Shown here: in pieces, positions 54,630-64,000 of the stretch
Numbering within the stretch: position 1 is the stretch's first letter
Layout: each line of letters begins with the position of its first letter
DNA from: Aquiflexum balticum DSM 16537
Lineage (GTDB): Bacteria > Bacteroidota > Bacteroidia > Cytophagales > Cyclobacteriaceae
Length of the DNA stretch: 64,000 nt
Reading direction: 5' to 3'
NCBI RefSeq assembly: GCF_900176595.1
Contig: NZ_LT838813.1
Location: 124,001 to 188,000 of the forward strand
Translations under genes and position numbers: made by a program
The notes under the pieces: model-generated
Told to the model about the DNA's origin: nothing
The model's database searches: none
Seen by the model: the letters and a program-made list of their open reading frames with translations, nothing else

Positions 54630-55403
54630 TTAGAATTTAAAATTTTCTTCTATGTACTGATGTGTTGTCAATATTTCAGTTTTGTCTTCAAAGATTGCAA
54701 CCGTATGTTCATAATGGGCCGAAGGTTTTCTATCAGCAGTCCTGATTGTCCATCCATCTCTTTCCTGAACGATATTCCTTGTCCCGAAATTAATCATGGG
54801 TTCAATAGCAATCACCAAACCATCTTTCATCAAAGGCCCACTTCCCTTTTTTCCATAATTGGGAACCTCCGGTGCTTCATGCAAATGTTTACCTAATCCA
54901 TGTCCGACTAATTCCCGAACCACTGTAAACCCTTTTGCTTCCACAAACTTCTGAATAGCATATCCAATATCACCAATACGATTACCAAAAACGGCTTTCT
55001 CTATTCCTAGATAAAGAGAATCTTTGGTTGCATTAAGCAATGACAAAATTTGGGGGGAGACTTCACCGACAGGGTAAGTATAAGCTGAATCGCTATGAAA
55101 ACCTTGGTGAAAGACTCCACAATCCACTGAGATTATATCGCCATCTTTCAATACATAATTACTAGGAAAACCATGAACAACCACTTCATTTACTGAAATA
55201 CAAAGGGAGGCAGGAAATCCATTATAACCTTTAAACGAAGGTACACCTTTATTATCTCTGATGTACTCTTCTGCAATCTTATCCAGAAAAGAGGTCTTTA
55301 CCCCTTCCTTAACATATTTAGCTACTTCTCCGTGAGCTTTTCCTAATATCTTTGCACCTTCCTTAATTAACTGGACTTCCTCAGAAGTCTTGTAATGAAT
55401 CAT
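54630..55403 (-). CDS. map: Type I methionine aminopeptidase
   Basis: A 257-residue metallopeptidase that removes the initiator methionine. The ligands appear in order: [16 protein letters not shown] (two Asp), [16 protein letters not shown] (His), and AIEPMI and QERDGWT (Glu). It overlaps the secY stop by four bases (ATGA). Confidence 0.95.
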   Translation of the reverse strand: MIHYKTSEEVQLIKEGAKILGKAHGEVAKYVKEGVKTSFLDKIAEEYIRDNKGVPSFKGYNGFPASLCISVNEVVVHGFPSNYVLKDGDIISVDCGVFHQGFHSDSAYTYPVGEVSPQILSLLNATKDSLYLGIEKAVFGNRIGDIGYAIQKFVEAKGFTVVRELVGHGLGKHLHEAPEVPNYGKKGSGPLMKDGLVIAIEPMINFGTRNIVQERDGWTIRTADRKPSAHYEHTVAIFEDKTEILTTHQYIEENFKF

Positions 55404-56722
55404 ATTGCAGCAGCGTAATTCGAAGGATTATTTTTCATGTTTCCACTTTTCATCATTCCTTCATAGTGTCTCATCAAAAGATAACTTTCAATTTGTCTAA
55501 GTGTATCCATAATAACACCTACCATGATCAAAAGGGAGGTACCACCATAGAATTGAGCAAATTCACCACCTACTCCGGCAATAATAGCAAAGGCAGGAAG
55601 AATAGCAACAATAGACAGGAGAATAGAACCAGGTAAGGTAATTCTCGAGATAATATTATCAATAAAGTCAGCTGTAGGTGCTCCAGGTTTAATACCGGGA
55701 ACAAAACCTCCATTTCTTTTCAAGTCTTCGGCAATCTGCTCAGGATTAACTGTTATTGCAGTATAGAAGAAAGTAAAAAGGATAATCATGACAGCAAACA
55801 CCAAATTGTATTGCCAGGATGTGAAATCACTGAAGGTACTTCCAATATAGTTGGCTATATCATTTTCGGATGACCAAATCTGAGCTACCAAAGCCGGAAG
55901 AAACATTAATGATTGGGCAAATATAATGGGCATAACTCCGGATGCATTCACTTTTATCGGGATGTATTGCCTTTGTCCACCATATACTTTACCTCCTACA
56001 ACCTGTTTGGCATACTGAACAGGAATTCTTCTAGTGGCTTCAGTCAAGGCTACAACACCTAATACTACAAAGAAGAGAATACCCGCTTCGATAAGAAGCA
56101 ACAACATCCCTGAAGTTCCCTTTGCCAATACTTCAGCAATGATCGCTCCCGGAAATCTTGAAATGATACCAATCATAATCAACATTGATATACCGTTGCC
56201 AATACCTTTTTCTGTAATTTTTTCCCCCAACCACATACAAAGCATTGTTCCTGCTGAAAGCAAAACCAAAGAACTGAACATGAATAAAGAGGTACTTACC
56301 ATTACAGCACCTGTTGGAAGGATTGTGGCAGTAATATAACCGACACCCTGCGCAACAGTAATCGCTATAGTCAGGACTCTGGTAATTTGATTTATTCTCT
56401 TTCTACCAGATTCTCCTTCTTTTTGTAATTTTTGAAAGTATGGAACACCAACAGTTAAAAGCTGCAACACAATGGAAGCAGATATGTAAGGCATTATACC
56501 TAAACCGAAAATGGATGCATTACTGAACGCACCACCCAGGAAAGTATCAATCAAACCGAATATACCCTCTGGAGCATCGCCTAATTTTGATGGATCAACA
56601 CCAGGCAATACGATAAAAGAACCGAGTCTAAATATAATCAGAAACCCAATTGTATTTAAGATACGAATTCTTAAATCTTCAATAGAAAAGATATTCTTAA
56701 CTGTTGAGATAAACTTTTTCAT
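55400..56722 (-). CDS. secY: Preprotein translocase subunit SecY
   Basis: A 440-residue, ten-helix protein of the SecYEG channel. It has LGIMPYISASIVLQL in helix 2 (about 75-89), YAKQVVGGKVYGGQRQYIPI, and IKPGAPTADFIDNIISR near the C-terminal cytoplasmic loop. Full length. Coupled to map at its end. Confidence 0.96.
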   Translation of the reverse strand: MKKFISTVKNIFSIEDLRIRILNTIGFLIIFRLGSFIVLPGVDPSKLGDAPEGIFGLIDTFLGGAFSNASIFGLGIMPYISASIVLQLLTVGVPYFQKLQKEGESGRKRINQITRVLTIAITVAQGVGYITATILPTGAVMVSTSLFMFSSLVLLSAGTMLCMWLGEKITEKGIGNGISMLIMIGIISRFPGAIIAEVLAKGTSGMLLLLIEAGILFFVVLGVVALTEATRRIPVQYAKQVVGGKVYGGQRQYIPIKVNASGVMPIIFAQSLMFLPALVAQIWSSENDIANYIGSTFSDFTSWQYNLVFAVMIILFTFFYTAITVNPEQIAEDLKRNGGFVPGIKPGAPTADFIDNIISRITLPGSILLSIVAILPAFAIIAGVGGEFAQFYGGTSLLIMVGVIMDTLRQIESYLLMRHYEGMMKSGNMKNNPSNYAAAI

Positions 56723-56726
56723 TTAA

Positions 56727-57173
56727 TTAAAGCTTGTTTACTGTTCCGCCTACTTTTTCAATTGCTTCTACAGCAGAAGCAGAAAATAAGTGGGCACTAA
56801 CATTTAATTTGGTTGTAAGTTCGCCTCTACCCAACACTTTTACAACATCTTTTTTGGAAACCAATCCATGCTCAACCAATGTTTCAAATGAAACGTCAAC
56901 CAGATTGTATTCCGAAGCTAATGCCTGAATTATATCCAAATTGATAGGTTTGTGAACTACTTTATTGAGGCTTTTGAAACCAAATTTAGGAACTCTTCTT
57001 TGAAGAGGCATCTGACCACCTTCAAATCCTAATTTAGATTTGTATCCGGATCTTGATTTGGCACCTTTATGGCCTCTGGTGGATGTACCACCTCTACCGG
57101 ATCCAGTTCCACGACCGATTCTTTTATTCGATTTTATAGAACCTTCAGCAGGTTGTAATGTATGTAATTTCAT
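56727..57173 (-). CDS. rplO: 50S ribosomal protein L15
   Basis: A 148-residue L15 with the glycine-rich start KRIGRGTGSGRGGTSTRGHK and FEGGQMPLQRRVPKFGF. Late 50S assembly protein. It is four bases upstream of secY. Confidence 0.95.
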   Translation of the reverse strand: MKLHTLQPAEGSIKSNKRIGRGTGSGRGGTSTRGHKGAKSRSGYKSKLGFEGGQMPLQRRVPKFGFKSLNKVVHKPINLDIIQALASEYNLVDVSFETLVEHGLVSKKDVVKVLGRGELTTKLNVSAHLFSASAVEAIEKVGGTVNKL

Positions 57174-57175
57174 AA

Positions 57176-57355
57176 TTAAGCTTCCTCCACTTTTACAAGG
57201 TGACTTACTTTCTTTACCATACCAGCGATTGCGGGATTATTTTCAATCTCCACAGTCCTGTTTATTTTACCAAGTCCCAAAGCTATAATAGTAGCTTTTT
57301 GATCTTTTGGTCTTTTTATAGTACTTTTTATCTGAGTTACTTTAATCTTAGCCAT
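57176..57355 (-). CDS. rpmD: 50S ribosomal protein L30
   Basis: A 59-residue L30 ([20 protein letters not shown]). The start at 57355 is chosen over a longer possibility from 57418, since that would extend into rpsE; L30 proteins start with this Met. Two bases separate it from rplO. Confidence 0.95.
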   Translation of the reverse strand: MAKIKVTQIKSTIKRPKDQKATIIALGLGKINRTVEIENNPAIAGMVKKVSHLVKVEEA

Positions 57356-57359
57356 TTTC

Positions 57360-57878
57360 TTAACCGTTAAAAACTTTTGACATTTTAACACTTCTTTGTT
57401 GAGAAACAGCGATAGCATCTCTTAATTGAACCAAAGCATCAATTGTAGCCTTCACAACATTATGAGGGTTGGAAGATCCTTTTGATTTAGCCAATACATC
57501 GGTTACCCCTGCACTTTCCAAAACTGCACGCATCGCACCACCGGCGATAACACCAGTACCGGCAGCAGCAGGCTTGATTAAAACAAAACCACCTCCGAAT
57601 TTGCCTAGTTGCTCATGAGGAATAGTTCCTTTCAAAACCGGAACTCTAACCAAATTCTTCTTGGCATCTTCAATACCCTTGGTAATGGCATCAGTAACTT
57701 CGTTTGCTTTACCTAGACCATAACCAACGACACCTTGTCCATCACCTACTACAACTATTGCAGAGAAGGAAAATCTCCTACCACCTTTTACAACTTTAGC
57801 AACACGGTTGATAGCTACTACTTTCTCCTTTAATTCTGTATCGGTTGCCCTAATGGGTTTTCTTTTTACTTGAGACAT
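57360..57878 (-). CDS. rpsE: 30S ribosomal protein S5
   Basis: A 172-residue S5 with [19 protein letters not shown] (about 43-61) and the C-terminal domain with [18 protein letters not shown]. Acts in decoding fidelity and 30S assembly. Confidence 0.96.
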   Translation of the reverse strand: MSQVKRKPIRATDTELKEKVVAINRVAKVVKGGRRFSFSAIVVVGDGQGVVGYGLGKANEVTDAITKGIEDAKKNLVRVPVLKGTIPHEQLGKFGGGFVLIKPAAAGTGVIAGGAMRAVLESAGVTDVLAKSKGSSNPHNVVKATIDALVQLRDAIAVSQQRSVKMSKVFNG

Positions 57879-57884
57879 AATTGA

Positions 57885-58235
57885 TTAAAATTTAAGGCCT
57901 CCTTCCCTTGCACCTTCTGCAAGAGCTTTGACATTTCCATGATATAAGTATCCACTTCTGTCAAAAACGACTTCAGCAAAACCATTTGCAACCGCTTTTT
58001 CAGCAAGTTTCTTCCCCACTTCTTTCGATACCGCTACAGTAGTATTACTAATAACACCAAGTTCTTTGGAAGATGCTTGTGCCAAAGTATGACCTTTGAG
58101 GTCATCTATCAACTGTGCATAAATACCAGTATTGCTTTTAAATACTGCTAAACGAGGTCTAGATTCAGTACCGGAAATTTTTCTACGGATACCTTTTTTG
58201 ATTCTAAGCCTTCTTAAATTCTTGTTAAAAGCCAT
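57885..58235 (-). CDS. rplR: 50S ribosomal protein L18
   Basis: A 116-residue L18 that binds 5S rRNA. The C-terminus [20 protein letters not shown] is typical. Six bases separate it from the rpsE start. Confidence 0.96.
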   Translation of the reverse strand: MAFNKNLRRLRIKKGIRRKISGTESRPRLAVFKSNTGIYAQLIDDLKGHTLAQASSKELGVISNTTVAVSKEVGKKLAEKAVANGFAEVVFDRSGYLYHGNVKALAEGAREGGLKF

Positions 58236-58240
58236 TTTAG

Positions 58241-58798
58241 TTATTTTTTACCGGCAGTTTTACCAGCCTTACGTCTAACAATTTCACCAACAAATCGCAC
58301 ACCTTTACCTTTGTAAGGTTCAACTTTACGTAAAGATTTGATTTTAGCAGCAATTTGACCAACTAGTTCCTTATCAATACCTTCCAAAGTCACCAAAGGA
58401 TTTTTACCTTTTGGTGTCTCAGTCTTCAAACTGATTGATTCAGGCAATGCAAAGAAGATATTGTGTGAATATCCAAGGGAAAGTTCAAGAACTTGACCCT
58501 GATTGGTTGCTTTATAACCTACCCCTACCAATTCCAGTTCTTTTTTGAATCCATCAGATACGCCAATAACCATGTTATTGACCAAAGAACGGTAAAGACC
58601 GTGTAGTGATTTATGTCTTTTTGATTCTGTGGGTCTTTCAAGGATTATTTCTTTACCCTCTACTTTCACAGCAATGTCGGGATTAACTTCCCGACTAAGT
58701 GTACCTTTGGGACCTTTAACAGTCACTGCATTATGAGCAGTGACGTCTACAGTTACACCCGCCGGTATATTTATTGGTTTTTTACCTATTCTAGACAT
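58241..58798 (-). CDS. rplF: 50S ribosomal protein L6
   Basis: A 185-residue L6 with two similar domains, N-terminal [19 protein letters not shown] and C-terminal [20 protein letters not shown]. It lies near the GTPase centre of the 50S subunit. Confidence 0.96.
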   Translation of the reverse strand: MSRIGKKPINIPAGVTVDVTAHNAVTVKGPKGTLSREVNPDIAVKVEGKEIILERPTESKRHKSLHGLYRSLVNNMVIGVSDGFKKELELVGVGYKATNQGQVLELSLGYSHNIFFALPESISLKTETPKGKNPLVTLEGIDKELVGQIAAKIKSLRKVEPYKGKGVRFVGEIVRRKAGKTAGKK

Positions 58799-58807
58799 AA
58801 TAGTTTA

Positions 58808-59203
58808 TTAATATACGTAGCAAAGTACTTCTCCTCCGATTCCTTCTGTTCTCGCTTCCTTGTCGGTCATTACACCTTTGGAAGTAGACAGGATGGCAAT
58901 ACCCAAGCCATTGATGACTCTTGGGAGATCTTCATGTTTTACATATTTTCTCAAACCTGGCTTACTAATTCTACTAAGAGAAACGATGGCGTTCTGTTTT
59001 GTTGCCGGATTATATTTCAAAGCTATTTTGATGGTTCCCTGTGGGCCATCTTCTTCAAATTTATAGTTTTGTATATATCCTTTATCATGAAGCACTTTCG
59101 TCATTTCCTTCTTGATATTAGAAGCAGGTATCTCAACGATTCTATGAGTAGCCTTGATGGCGTTCCTCAATCTTGTCAGATAATCAGCTATTGGATCAGT
59201 CAT
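58808..59203 (-). CDS. rpsH: 30S ribosomal protein S8
   Basis: A 131-residue S8, [17 protein letters not shown] at the start and [20 protein letters not shown] near the end. An early assembly protein binding 16S rRNA. An 85-base gap before it, larger than elsewhere in the operon, contains a -7 element. Confidence 0.96.
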   Translation of the reverse strand: MTDPIADYLTRLRNAIKATHRIVEIPASNIKKEMTKVLHDKGYIQNYKFEEDGPQGTIKIALKYNPATKQNAIVSLSRISKPGLRKYVKHEDLPRVINGLGIAILSTSKGVMTDKEARTEGIGGEVLCYVY

Positions 59204-59243
59204 ATTTATATAAGTCTAACTGCACTCTCCCGCAATGGGCGTG

Positions 59244-59251
59244 CAAAGTTA
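59244..59251 (-). promoter_or_regulatory. Candidate internal promoter between rpsN and rpsH
   Basis: On the minus strand TAACTTTGCAC contains an exact TAnnTTTG -7 box, 41 bases before the rpsH start. It stands in the widest gap (85 bp) among the rplB-rpsH genes. A TTG at the right distance is absent (TTT at -33). Confidence 0.45.
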
Positions 59252-59288
59252 CACAATGATTTTCAGAATTAAAACTCTTGCTTAAATT

Positions 59289-59558
59289 TTACCAGCTAGA
59301 CTTGGTTATCCCTGGGATTTTACCAGCAGAAGCCATCTCTCTAAAGGTAACCCTATTGATGCCAAACTTTCTCATATATCCTTTTGGACGACCAGTAAGT
59401 TTACATCTATTATGAAGTCTGACAGCAGATGAATTCTTAGGTAGTTTGTCCAAAGCTTCGAAATCACCGGCAGCTTTTAACTCAGCTCTTTTCTTAGCAT
59501 ACTTTGCTACCAGTCGTTCTCTTTTTCTCTCACGAGCTTTTAATGACTCTCTTGCCAT
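59289..59558 (-). CDS. rpsN: 30S ribosomal protein S14
   Basis: An 89-residue S14 of the zinc-free long form ([20 protein letters not shown], no CxxC pairs). Located in the head of the 30S subunit. Confidence 0.95.
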   Translation of the reverse strand: MARESLKARERKRERLVAKYAKKRAELKAAGDFEALDKLPKNSSAVRLHNRCKLTGRPKGYMRKFGINRVTFREMASAGKIPGITKSSW

Positions 59559-59565
59559 AATATTT

Positions 59566-60120
59566 TTAGTTATTTTTGTTAACGAAAGGCATACCCAAAG
59601 CTTTCAACAGTGCATGACTCTCCTCATCGGTATCAGCAGAAGTCACCAAAGTGATATCCATACCTGAGATTCTGTTCACTTTTTCAATGCTGATTTCAGG
59701 GAAAATTATTTGTTCGGTTACACCTAATGTATAATTTCCTCTTCCATCAAAACCTTTATCACTGATTCCTTTGAAGTCTCTTACCCTTGGAAGAGCAACA
59801 GTCATCAACCTATCAAGGAATTCATACATTCTGTCTCCCCTCAAAGTTACTTTCGCGCCTATAGGCATTCCTTCCCTCAACTTAAAGTTGGAAACAGAAG
59901 TTTTGGCGATAGTAGCAACAGCCTTTTGACCTGCGATCAAAGATAGCTCTTCAACTCCTTGGTCAACCAATTTCTTATCAGCAACTGCGGCACCTATTCC
60001 TTTATTGATAACAATTTTTGTCAACTTCGGAACCTGCATTACAGAACTGTACTGAAATTTCTCCTTCAAAGCAGGGACTATTTCAGCATTATATCTTTCT
60101 TTAACTCTAGGTTTAGCCAT
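59566..60120 (-). CDS. rplE: 50S ribosomal protein L5
   Basis: A 184-residue L5 ([15 protein letters not shown], and [16 protein letters not shown]). It binds 5S rRNA and contacts the P-site tRNA. Its start overlaps the rplX stop by eight bases. Confidence 0.96.
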   Translation of the reverse strand: MAKPRVKERYNAEIVPALKEKFQYSSVMQVPKLTKIVINKGIGAAVADKKLVDQGVEELSLIAGQKAVATIAKTSVSNFKLREGMPIGAKVTLRGDRMYEFLDRLMTVALPRVRDFKGISDKGFDGRGNYTLGVTEQIIFPEISIEKVNRISGMDITLVTSADTDEESHALLKALGMPFVNKNN

Positions 60121-60457
60121 TGATTACCTCCCCTGTTTTCTTAGAATACCTAACTAATTTACCATTCTCTCCAATTTTTCTACCGGTCCTGGTAGCTTCA
60201 CCTGTTTTAGGATCTACCAGCATCAGGTTACTGATATGGATTGAAGCCTCTTTCTTTTCAATACCTCCTTGAGGATTGGAAGCTGTAGGCTTTACGTGCT
60301 TTGTCACCATGTTGAGACCTTCAACAATAGCCCTTCTTTTCTGAAGGTTGACAGAAAGGACTTTACCTGTTTTGCTTTTATCATCTCCGGAAAGGACCTT
60401 AACGGTATCCCCGGTTTTGATATGCAATTTTGGTTGCTTATTAAATTTTCTTTCCAT
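60113..60457 (-). CDS. rplX: 50S ribosomal protein L24
   Basis: A 114-residue L24 with the KOW motif [20 protein letters not shown] (about 17-36). An early 50S assembly initiator. Overlaps rplE by eight bases. Confidence 0.95.
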   Translation of the reverse strand: MERKFNKQPKLHIKTGDTVKVLSGDDKSKTGKVLSVNLQKRRAIVEGLNMVTKHVKPTASNPQGGIEKKEASIHISNLMLVDPKTGEATRTGRKIGENGKLVRYSKKTGEVING

Positions 60458-60459
60458 GA

Positions 60460-60828
60460 TTACAATACTTCTGGGGCTAAAGATACAATTTTCATAAACT
60501 GCTTCTCTCTCAACTCCCTTGCCACTGGACCAAAGATACGGGTACCTCTTGGCTCGTCGTTGTTATTTAAAAGTACAGCTGCATTATCCTCAAAACGGAT
60601 ATACGAACCATCTTTTCTCCTTATCTCTTTTTTCGTTCTTACAATAACCGCTTTGGATACGGTACCTTTTTTCATATTGCTGGAAGAAATAGCAGACTTA
60701 ACAGTTACCACGACTTTATCACCGATGGAAGCATATCTTTTCTTTGTTCCACCCAATACACGGATCACCAGTACTTCTTTAGCACCTGAATTATCCGCAA
60801 CTCCTAATCTGGATTCTTGTTGTATCAT
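60460..60828 (-). CDS. rplN: 50S ribosomal protein L14
   Basis: A 122-residue L14, beginning [20 protein letters not shown] and ending in [10 protein letters not shown]. Lies at the subunit interface. Two bases from rplX. Confidence 0.96.
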   Translation of the reverse strand: MIQQESRLGVADNSGAKEVLVIRVLGGTKKRYASIGDKVVVTVKSAISSSNMKKGTVSKAVIVRTKKEIRRKDGSYIRFEDNAAVLLNNNDEPRGTRIFGPVARELREKQFMKIVSLAPEVL

Positions 60829-60830
60829 GA

Positions 60831-61094
60831 TTACTTAGCCCTTTCTACAATTTCTACTAATCTCCAACGCTTGTTTTTACTCAGCGGACGAGTTTCGCTT
60901 ATACGGACAATGTCACCTTCATGAGCATCATTTTTCTCGTCATGAACCATAAATTTGGTAGTCTTAGCAACAAATTTGCCATAGATAGGATGTTTTACTC
61001 TCCTTTCGATAGCAACTGTAATGGATTTTTCCATTTTGTTGCTGACTACTTTTCCTATTCTTTCTTTACGAAGATTTCTCTCAGTAGTAGCCAT
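60831..61094 (-). CDS. rpsQ: 30S ribosomal protein S17
   Basis: An 87-residue S17 ([20 protein letters not shown]), with an OB fold that binds 16S rRNA. Two bases separate it from rplN. Confidence 0.96.
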   Translation of the reverse strand: MATTERNLRKERIGKVVSNKMEKSITVAIERRVKHPIYGKFVAKTTKFMVHDEKNDAHEGDIVRISETRPLSKNKRWRLVEIVERAK

Positions 61095-61101
61095 CTTATT
61101 C

Positions 61102-61296
61102 TTATTTAGCTAGTTGTTTTGCCCTCAAGGCTGTTTTCAATCTTGCGATGAAACGTCTTGATTCTCTTAATTTATTCGGATTCTCTATTGGAGAAATAGC
61201 ATGAGCAAAGCGCAATTTGGTTAAATTTTCTTGCTCAGCGGCTATACGGTCGGCTATCTCACTTTCTGAAAGTGATCTGATTTCTGTATTTTTCAT
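61102..61296 (-). CDS. rpmC: 50S ribosomal protein L29
   Basis: A 64-residue, two-helix L29 with [20 protein letters not shown] and the family-type [19 protein letters not shown]. It sits near the polypeptide exit tunnel. Confidence 0.95.
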   Translation of the reverse strand: MKNTEIRSLSESEIADRIAAEQENLTKLRFAHAISPIENPNKLRESRRFIARLKTALRAKQLAK

Positions 61297-61304
61297 AGTT
61301 CTAA

Positions 61305-61724
61305 TTATCCAACGTAATCTCTACGTACTACGAATCTTGTACTTACTGGAAGTTTTTGTTGCGCTAGTCTCAAAGCTTCTTGAGCTGTTTCAAGGTTTAC
61401 ACCTGTTGCTTCAAAAAGGATTGTCCCAGGTTTGATAACAGCTACCCAATATTCAGGAGCACCTTTACCTTTTCCCATACGAACCTCAGCAGGTTTTTTG
61501 GTAATAGGTTTGTCAGGGAAAATCCTGATCCATACCTGACCTTCTCTTTTCATTGCTCTGGTCATGGCAATACGGGCTGCTTCTATCTGACGGGAAGTTA
61601 TCCATCCAGGCTCCAAGGACTTGATTCCAAAGTTGCCAAAGGAGAGCGTATGTCCCCTTTGAGCCAAACCTTTGACCCGTCCTTTATGCATTTTTCTATA
61701 TTTCGTTCTCTTAGGCTGTAACAT
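61305..61724 (-). CDS. rplP: 50S ribosomal protein L16
   Basis: A 139-residue L16 ([37 protein letters not shown]), placed near the peptidyl transferase centre. Eight bases before rpmC. Confidence 0.96.
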   Translation of the reverse strand: MLQPKRTKYRKMHKGRVKGLAQRGHTLSFGNFGIKSLEPGWITSRQIEAARIAMTRAMKREGQVWIRIFPDKPITKKPAEVRMGKGKGAPEYWVAVIKPGTILFEATGVNLETAQEALRLAQQKLPVSTRFVVRRDYVG

Positions 61725-61746
61725 GATTTCTCACTTAAAGGTGAAG

Positions 61747-62490
61747 TTAGTTATTTCTCTTTCTTCTCTTTGGGCCACCAGCTTCTCTACGCTTTCCTCT
61801 TGGGCCTGCAGCACCGGTTGATTTTGGTTCATTGGCAGCGCCTATGTTAGGAGAGAGATCTCTCTTTCCGTAAACTTCTCCTTTGAAAATCCAAACCTTG
61901 ATGCCTATGATACCATAAACAGTATTTGCCTCAGAAACAGCGTAATCAATGTCAGCTCTCAATGTATGCAAAGGAATTCTTCCTTCTTTGTACATTTCAG
62001 ATCTGGCCATTTCAGCGCCACCCAATCTACCTGAAAGTTTAACTTTGATACCTTCCGCACCTACTCTCATCGAAGCTGCAATGGATTGTTTCATCGCCCT
62101 TCTGAATGAGATACGTGCCTGAAGTTGTTGTGCAATTGACTCTCCTACCAATTTGGCATCCAATTCCGGACGCTTGATTTCAAATATGTTGATCTGAACA
62201 TCTTTACTGGTAAGTTTTTTCAACTCTTCTTTTAACTTATCTACCTCAGCGCCACCTTTACCAATTACAACACCCGGACGGGCGGTATGAATAGTAAGCG
62301 TGATTCTTTTCAAAGTTCTTTCAATAATAACTTTAGAAATTCCACCTTTTGGAATTCTGGCATTGACATATTTTCTGATTTGTTGATCTTCATACAACTT
62401 CTCAGCGAAGTCTTTACCACCGTACCAGTTGGAATCCCATCCTTTGATTACACCAAGCCTAAAACCAATTGGGTTTACTTTTTGTCCCAT
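61747..62490 (-). CDS. rpsC: 30S ribosomal protein S3
   Basis: A 247-residue S3 with the type II KH domain ([20 protein letters not shown], about residues 70-89) and a basic C-terminal extension of about 30 residues ([19 protein letters not shown]). Part of the mRNA entry site. Confidence 0.96.
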   Translation of the reverse strand: MGQKVNPIGFRLGVIKGWDSNWYGGKDFAEKLYEDQQIRKYVNARIPKGGISKVIIERTLKRITLTIHTARPGVVIGKGGAEVDKLKEELKKLTSKDVQINIFEIKRPELDAKLVGESIAQQLQARISFRRAMKQSIAASMRVGAEGIKVKLSGRLGGAEMARSEMYKEGRIPLHTLRADIDYAVSEANTVYGIIGIKVWIFKGEVYGKRDLSPNIGAANEPKSTGAAGPRGKRREAGGPKRRKRNN

Positions 62491-62499
62491 AGTCTGATT

Positions 62500-62889
62500 T
62501 TAATTAGATTTTTCAGTTGTTTCTACTTCATCAGCGGTAACTGCTGGACTGTAGGCATCTACAATCAGGGTCACATGATTTGATCTTTTACGAATTCTAT
62601 GAGCTCTTCCCTGTGGAGCTGGTCTCAACCTTTTCAGCATACGTCCACCATCTACAAAAATGGTTTTGATATACAGATCAGCTTCTTCAAGTTTCTCATC
62701 AGGGTTTTTTGCCTGCCAGTTGGCCACAGCAGAAAGTAGAAGTTTTTCCAATTTAATTGCTCCATGGTTAGGAGTAAACTTCAAAATACTCAATGCCGGT
62801 CCTACTCTTTTGCCTCTTACAAGGTCAGCTACCAATCGCATTTTGCGGGGAGAAGTAGGAACATTATTTAATCTTGCTATTGCTTCCAT
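62500..62889 (-). CDS. rplV: 50S ribosomal protein L22
   Basis: A 129-residue L22 ([40 protein letters not shown]), whose beta-hairpin lines the exit tunnel. A short Thr/Glu-rich tail is added. Confidence 0.96.
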   Translation of the reverse strand: MEAIARLNNVPTSPRKMRLVADLVRGKRVGPALSILKFTPNHGAIKLEKLLLSAVANWQAKNPDEKLEEADLYIKTIFVDGGRMLKRLRPAPQGRAHRIRKRSNHVTLIVDAYSPAVTADEVETTEKSN

Positions 62890-62891
62890 GA

Positions 62892-63170
62892 TTATCTCTT
62901 TCCTTTATCTTTTTTGGCAATATGACCTCTAAAATTTCTGGTAGGGGCAAACTCTCCAAGCTTATGGCCTACCATATTATCTGTTACAAAAACAGGAATA
63001 AATTTATTGCCATTATGCACAGCGAAAGTATGGCCTACAAAATCCGGTGATATCATAGATCTCCTTGACCAGGTCTTGATCACGGACTTCTTGCCGGATT
63101 CGTTCATAACATCCACTTTTTTGGCCAAATGGTGTTCTATATAAGGGCCTTTTTTTAATGAACGTGCCAT
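62892..63170 (-). CDS. rpsS: 30S ribosomal protein S19
   Basis: A 92-residue S19 ([39 protein letters not shown]). Binds 16S rRNA in the head of the 30S subunit with S13. Confidence 0.96.
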   Translation of the reverse strand: MARSLKKGPYIEHHLAKKVDVMNESGKKSVIKTWSRRSMISPDFVGHTFAVHNGNKFIPVFVTDNMVGHKLGEFAPTRNFRGHIAKKDKGKR

Positions 63171-63172
63171 AA

Positions 63173-63997
63173 TTATTTAGATCTTTTACTGATGATGAAT
63201 TTGTTAGAGTACTTCTTAGGAGATCTGGTCTTTTTACCTTTGGCAAGTAGACCGTTTCTTGACCTTGGATGACCACCTGAAGAACGACCTTCACCACCAC
63301 CCATTGGGTGATCGACAGGGTTCATGGCTACACCTCTTGTTCTTGGTCTTCTACCTAACCAACGGTTTCTACCTGCTTTACCCAACACTACGTTCATGTG
63401 ATCTCCATTGGAAACAACTCCAACAGTTGCCATACATGTACCCAAAACCAACCTCATTTCTCCTGATGGTAATTTTACGGTAACATATTTTCCTTCTCTT
63501 GCAACCACCTGACCATATCCACCGGCGCTTCTCGCCATTGCTCCACCTTTTCCTGGTTTCAATTCAATGTTATGAACAATAGTACCCAATGGTACACTGA
63601 TCAAATTCATTGCATTTCCAATTTCAGGTGCAACATTTTCTCCAGAAATCACTGTTTGCCCGACTTGCAAACCTTCTGGAGCAATAATGTAGGTTTTTGC
63701 GCCATCCACATAGAATAACAATGCTATGCGGGCAGTCCTGTTTGGATCGTATTCAATAGAATGAACTACCGCCGGAACGCCAAACTTATCTCTCTTAAAA
63801 TCTATGACTCTAAGTCTTTTCTTATGACCTCCACCAATATATCTGGAAGTCATTTTACCTGCACTATTTCTACCGCCTGTTCTCCTTTTTGGAGCCATAA
63901 GAGATTTTTCAGGCTTTGATGCTGTAATCTCATCAAATGCCGGAGCAACTCTAAATCTGGTTCCTGGGGTTACGGGCTTTAATTTTTTAACTGCCAT
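63173..63997 (-). CDS. rplB: 50S ribosomal protein L2
   Basis: A 274-residue L2, the last feature before the right edge. It has the conserved [20 protein letters not shown] and, near the C-terminus, [20 protein letters not shown] with the histidine at the peptidyl transferase centre. The ATG is at 63997, three bases from the edge. rplW and the first S10 genes should follow outside the window. Confidence 0.96.
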   Translation of the reverse strand: MAVKKLKPVTPGTRFRVAPAFDEITASKPEKSLMAPKRRTGGRNSAGKMTSRYIGGGHKKRLRVIDFKRDKFGVPAVVHSIEYDPNRTARIALLFYVDGAKTYIIAPEGLQVGQTVISGENVAPEIGNAMNLISVPLGTIVHNIELKPGKGGAMARSAGGYGQVVAREGKYVTVKLPSGEMRLVLGTCMATVGVVSNGDHMNVVLGKAGRNRWLGRRPRTRGVAMNPVDHPMGGGEGRSSGGHPRSRNGLLAKGKKTRSPKKYSNKFIISKRSK

Positions 63998-64000
63998 GAT

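Noticed and set aside
58733-59272. Plus-strand frame of 179 codons across rplF-rpsH
   Set aside because: Antisense to two ribosomal protein genes with full-length matches; no start signal and no family.

Overview
The window looks like a chromosomal segment of a Bacteroidota bacterium, most likely of the Cytophagales/Cyclobacteriaceae type. The evidence is the gene order of the S10-spc-alpha ribosomal cluster (infA and map next to secY, zinc-free L36/S4/S14), promoters with the TAnnTTTG -7 element, lipoproteins with short signal peptides, a ComEC without a metallo-beta-lactamase domain, and typical Bacteroidota families (DUF3784, DUF2721, NIPSNAP, ThuA/sugar-dehydrogenase/cytochrome fusions). 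There is no rRNA operon, CRISPR array, integrase or intact insertion sequence. One tRNA (Leu-CAA) is present.

Layout. 1-302: 3' end of a Sfp-type phosphopantetheinyl transferase, closed by a strong terminator. 610-7280: a complete six-gene ebo cluster (eboABCDEF, same strand, partly overlapping), a conserved but biochemically poorly understood metabolic module with a UbiA-like prenyltransferase, a dehydroquinate-synthase-like cyclase, a TatD-like hydrolase, a TIM-barrel protein and a phosphodiesterase-like protein. 7599-15666: an L-rhamnose locus (GntR/LacI-type regulator, NCS1-type permease with a translationally coupled 56-residue membrane protein, RhaEW aldolase/dehydrogenase fusion, RhaI isomerase, RhaB kinase). 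17186-19859: lutABC, which oxidises the L-lactate that RhaEW makes, so the two loci form one route from L-rhamnose to DHAP and pyruvate. 20049-23470: an antitoxin with a truncated toxin, a sugar porter, small membrane proteins and a NIPSNAP protein. 23662-27117: a very large ThuA/sugar-dehydrogenase/PKD/cytochrome c lipoprotein.

28184-39654 is mostly minus strand and mostly housekeeping: pgk, Sua5/TsaC, a TPR lipoprotein, a thioesterase, a Nudix hydrolase, recQ, an enoyl-CoA hydratase, comEC, a beta-barrel protein, a GNAT enzyme and phoH. 39759-48637 is mixed: SAM hydroxide adenosyltransferase, tRNA-Leu, a collagen-like lipoprotein, an orphan Phd/YefM antitoxin, a second toxin-antitoxin pair whose toxin carries an in-frame stop, threonine aldolase, a glycerophosphodiesterase, lpdA and fabG. 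48690-64000 holds eno and carA, then the downstream two thirds of the S10-spc-alpha operon, read right to left from rplB to rplQ and including secY, map, infA and rpoA.

Signs of genome wear are concentrated in the accessory parts: two broken toxins, an N-terminal scrap of an ATPase next to a 41-bp perfect inverted repeat, and several families of short dispersed repeats, one of which forms a compound island inside the rhamnose operon. The most interesting items are the ebo cluster with its atypical EboD and EboF motifs, the hidden small membrane protein coupled to the NCS1 permease, the phased repeats upstream of lutA, and the 41-bp palindrome.
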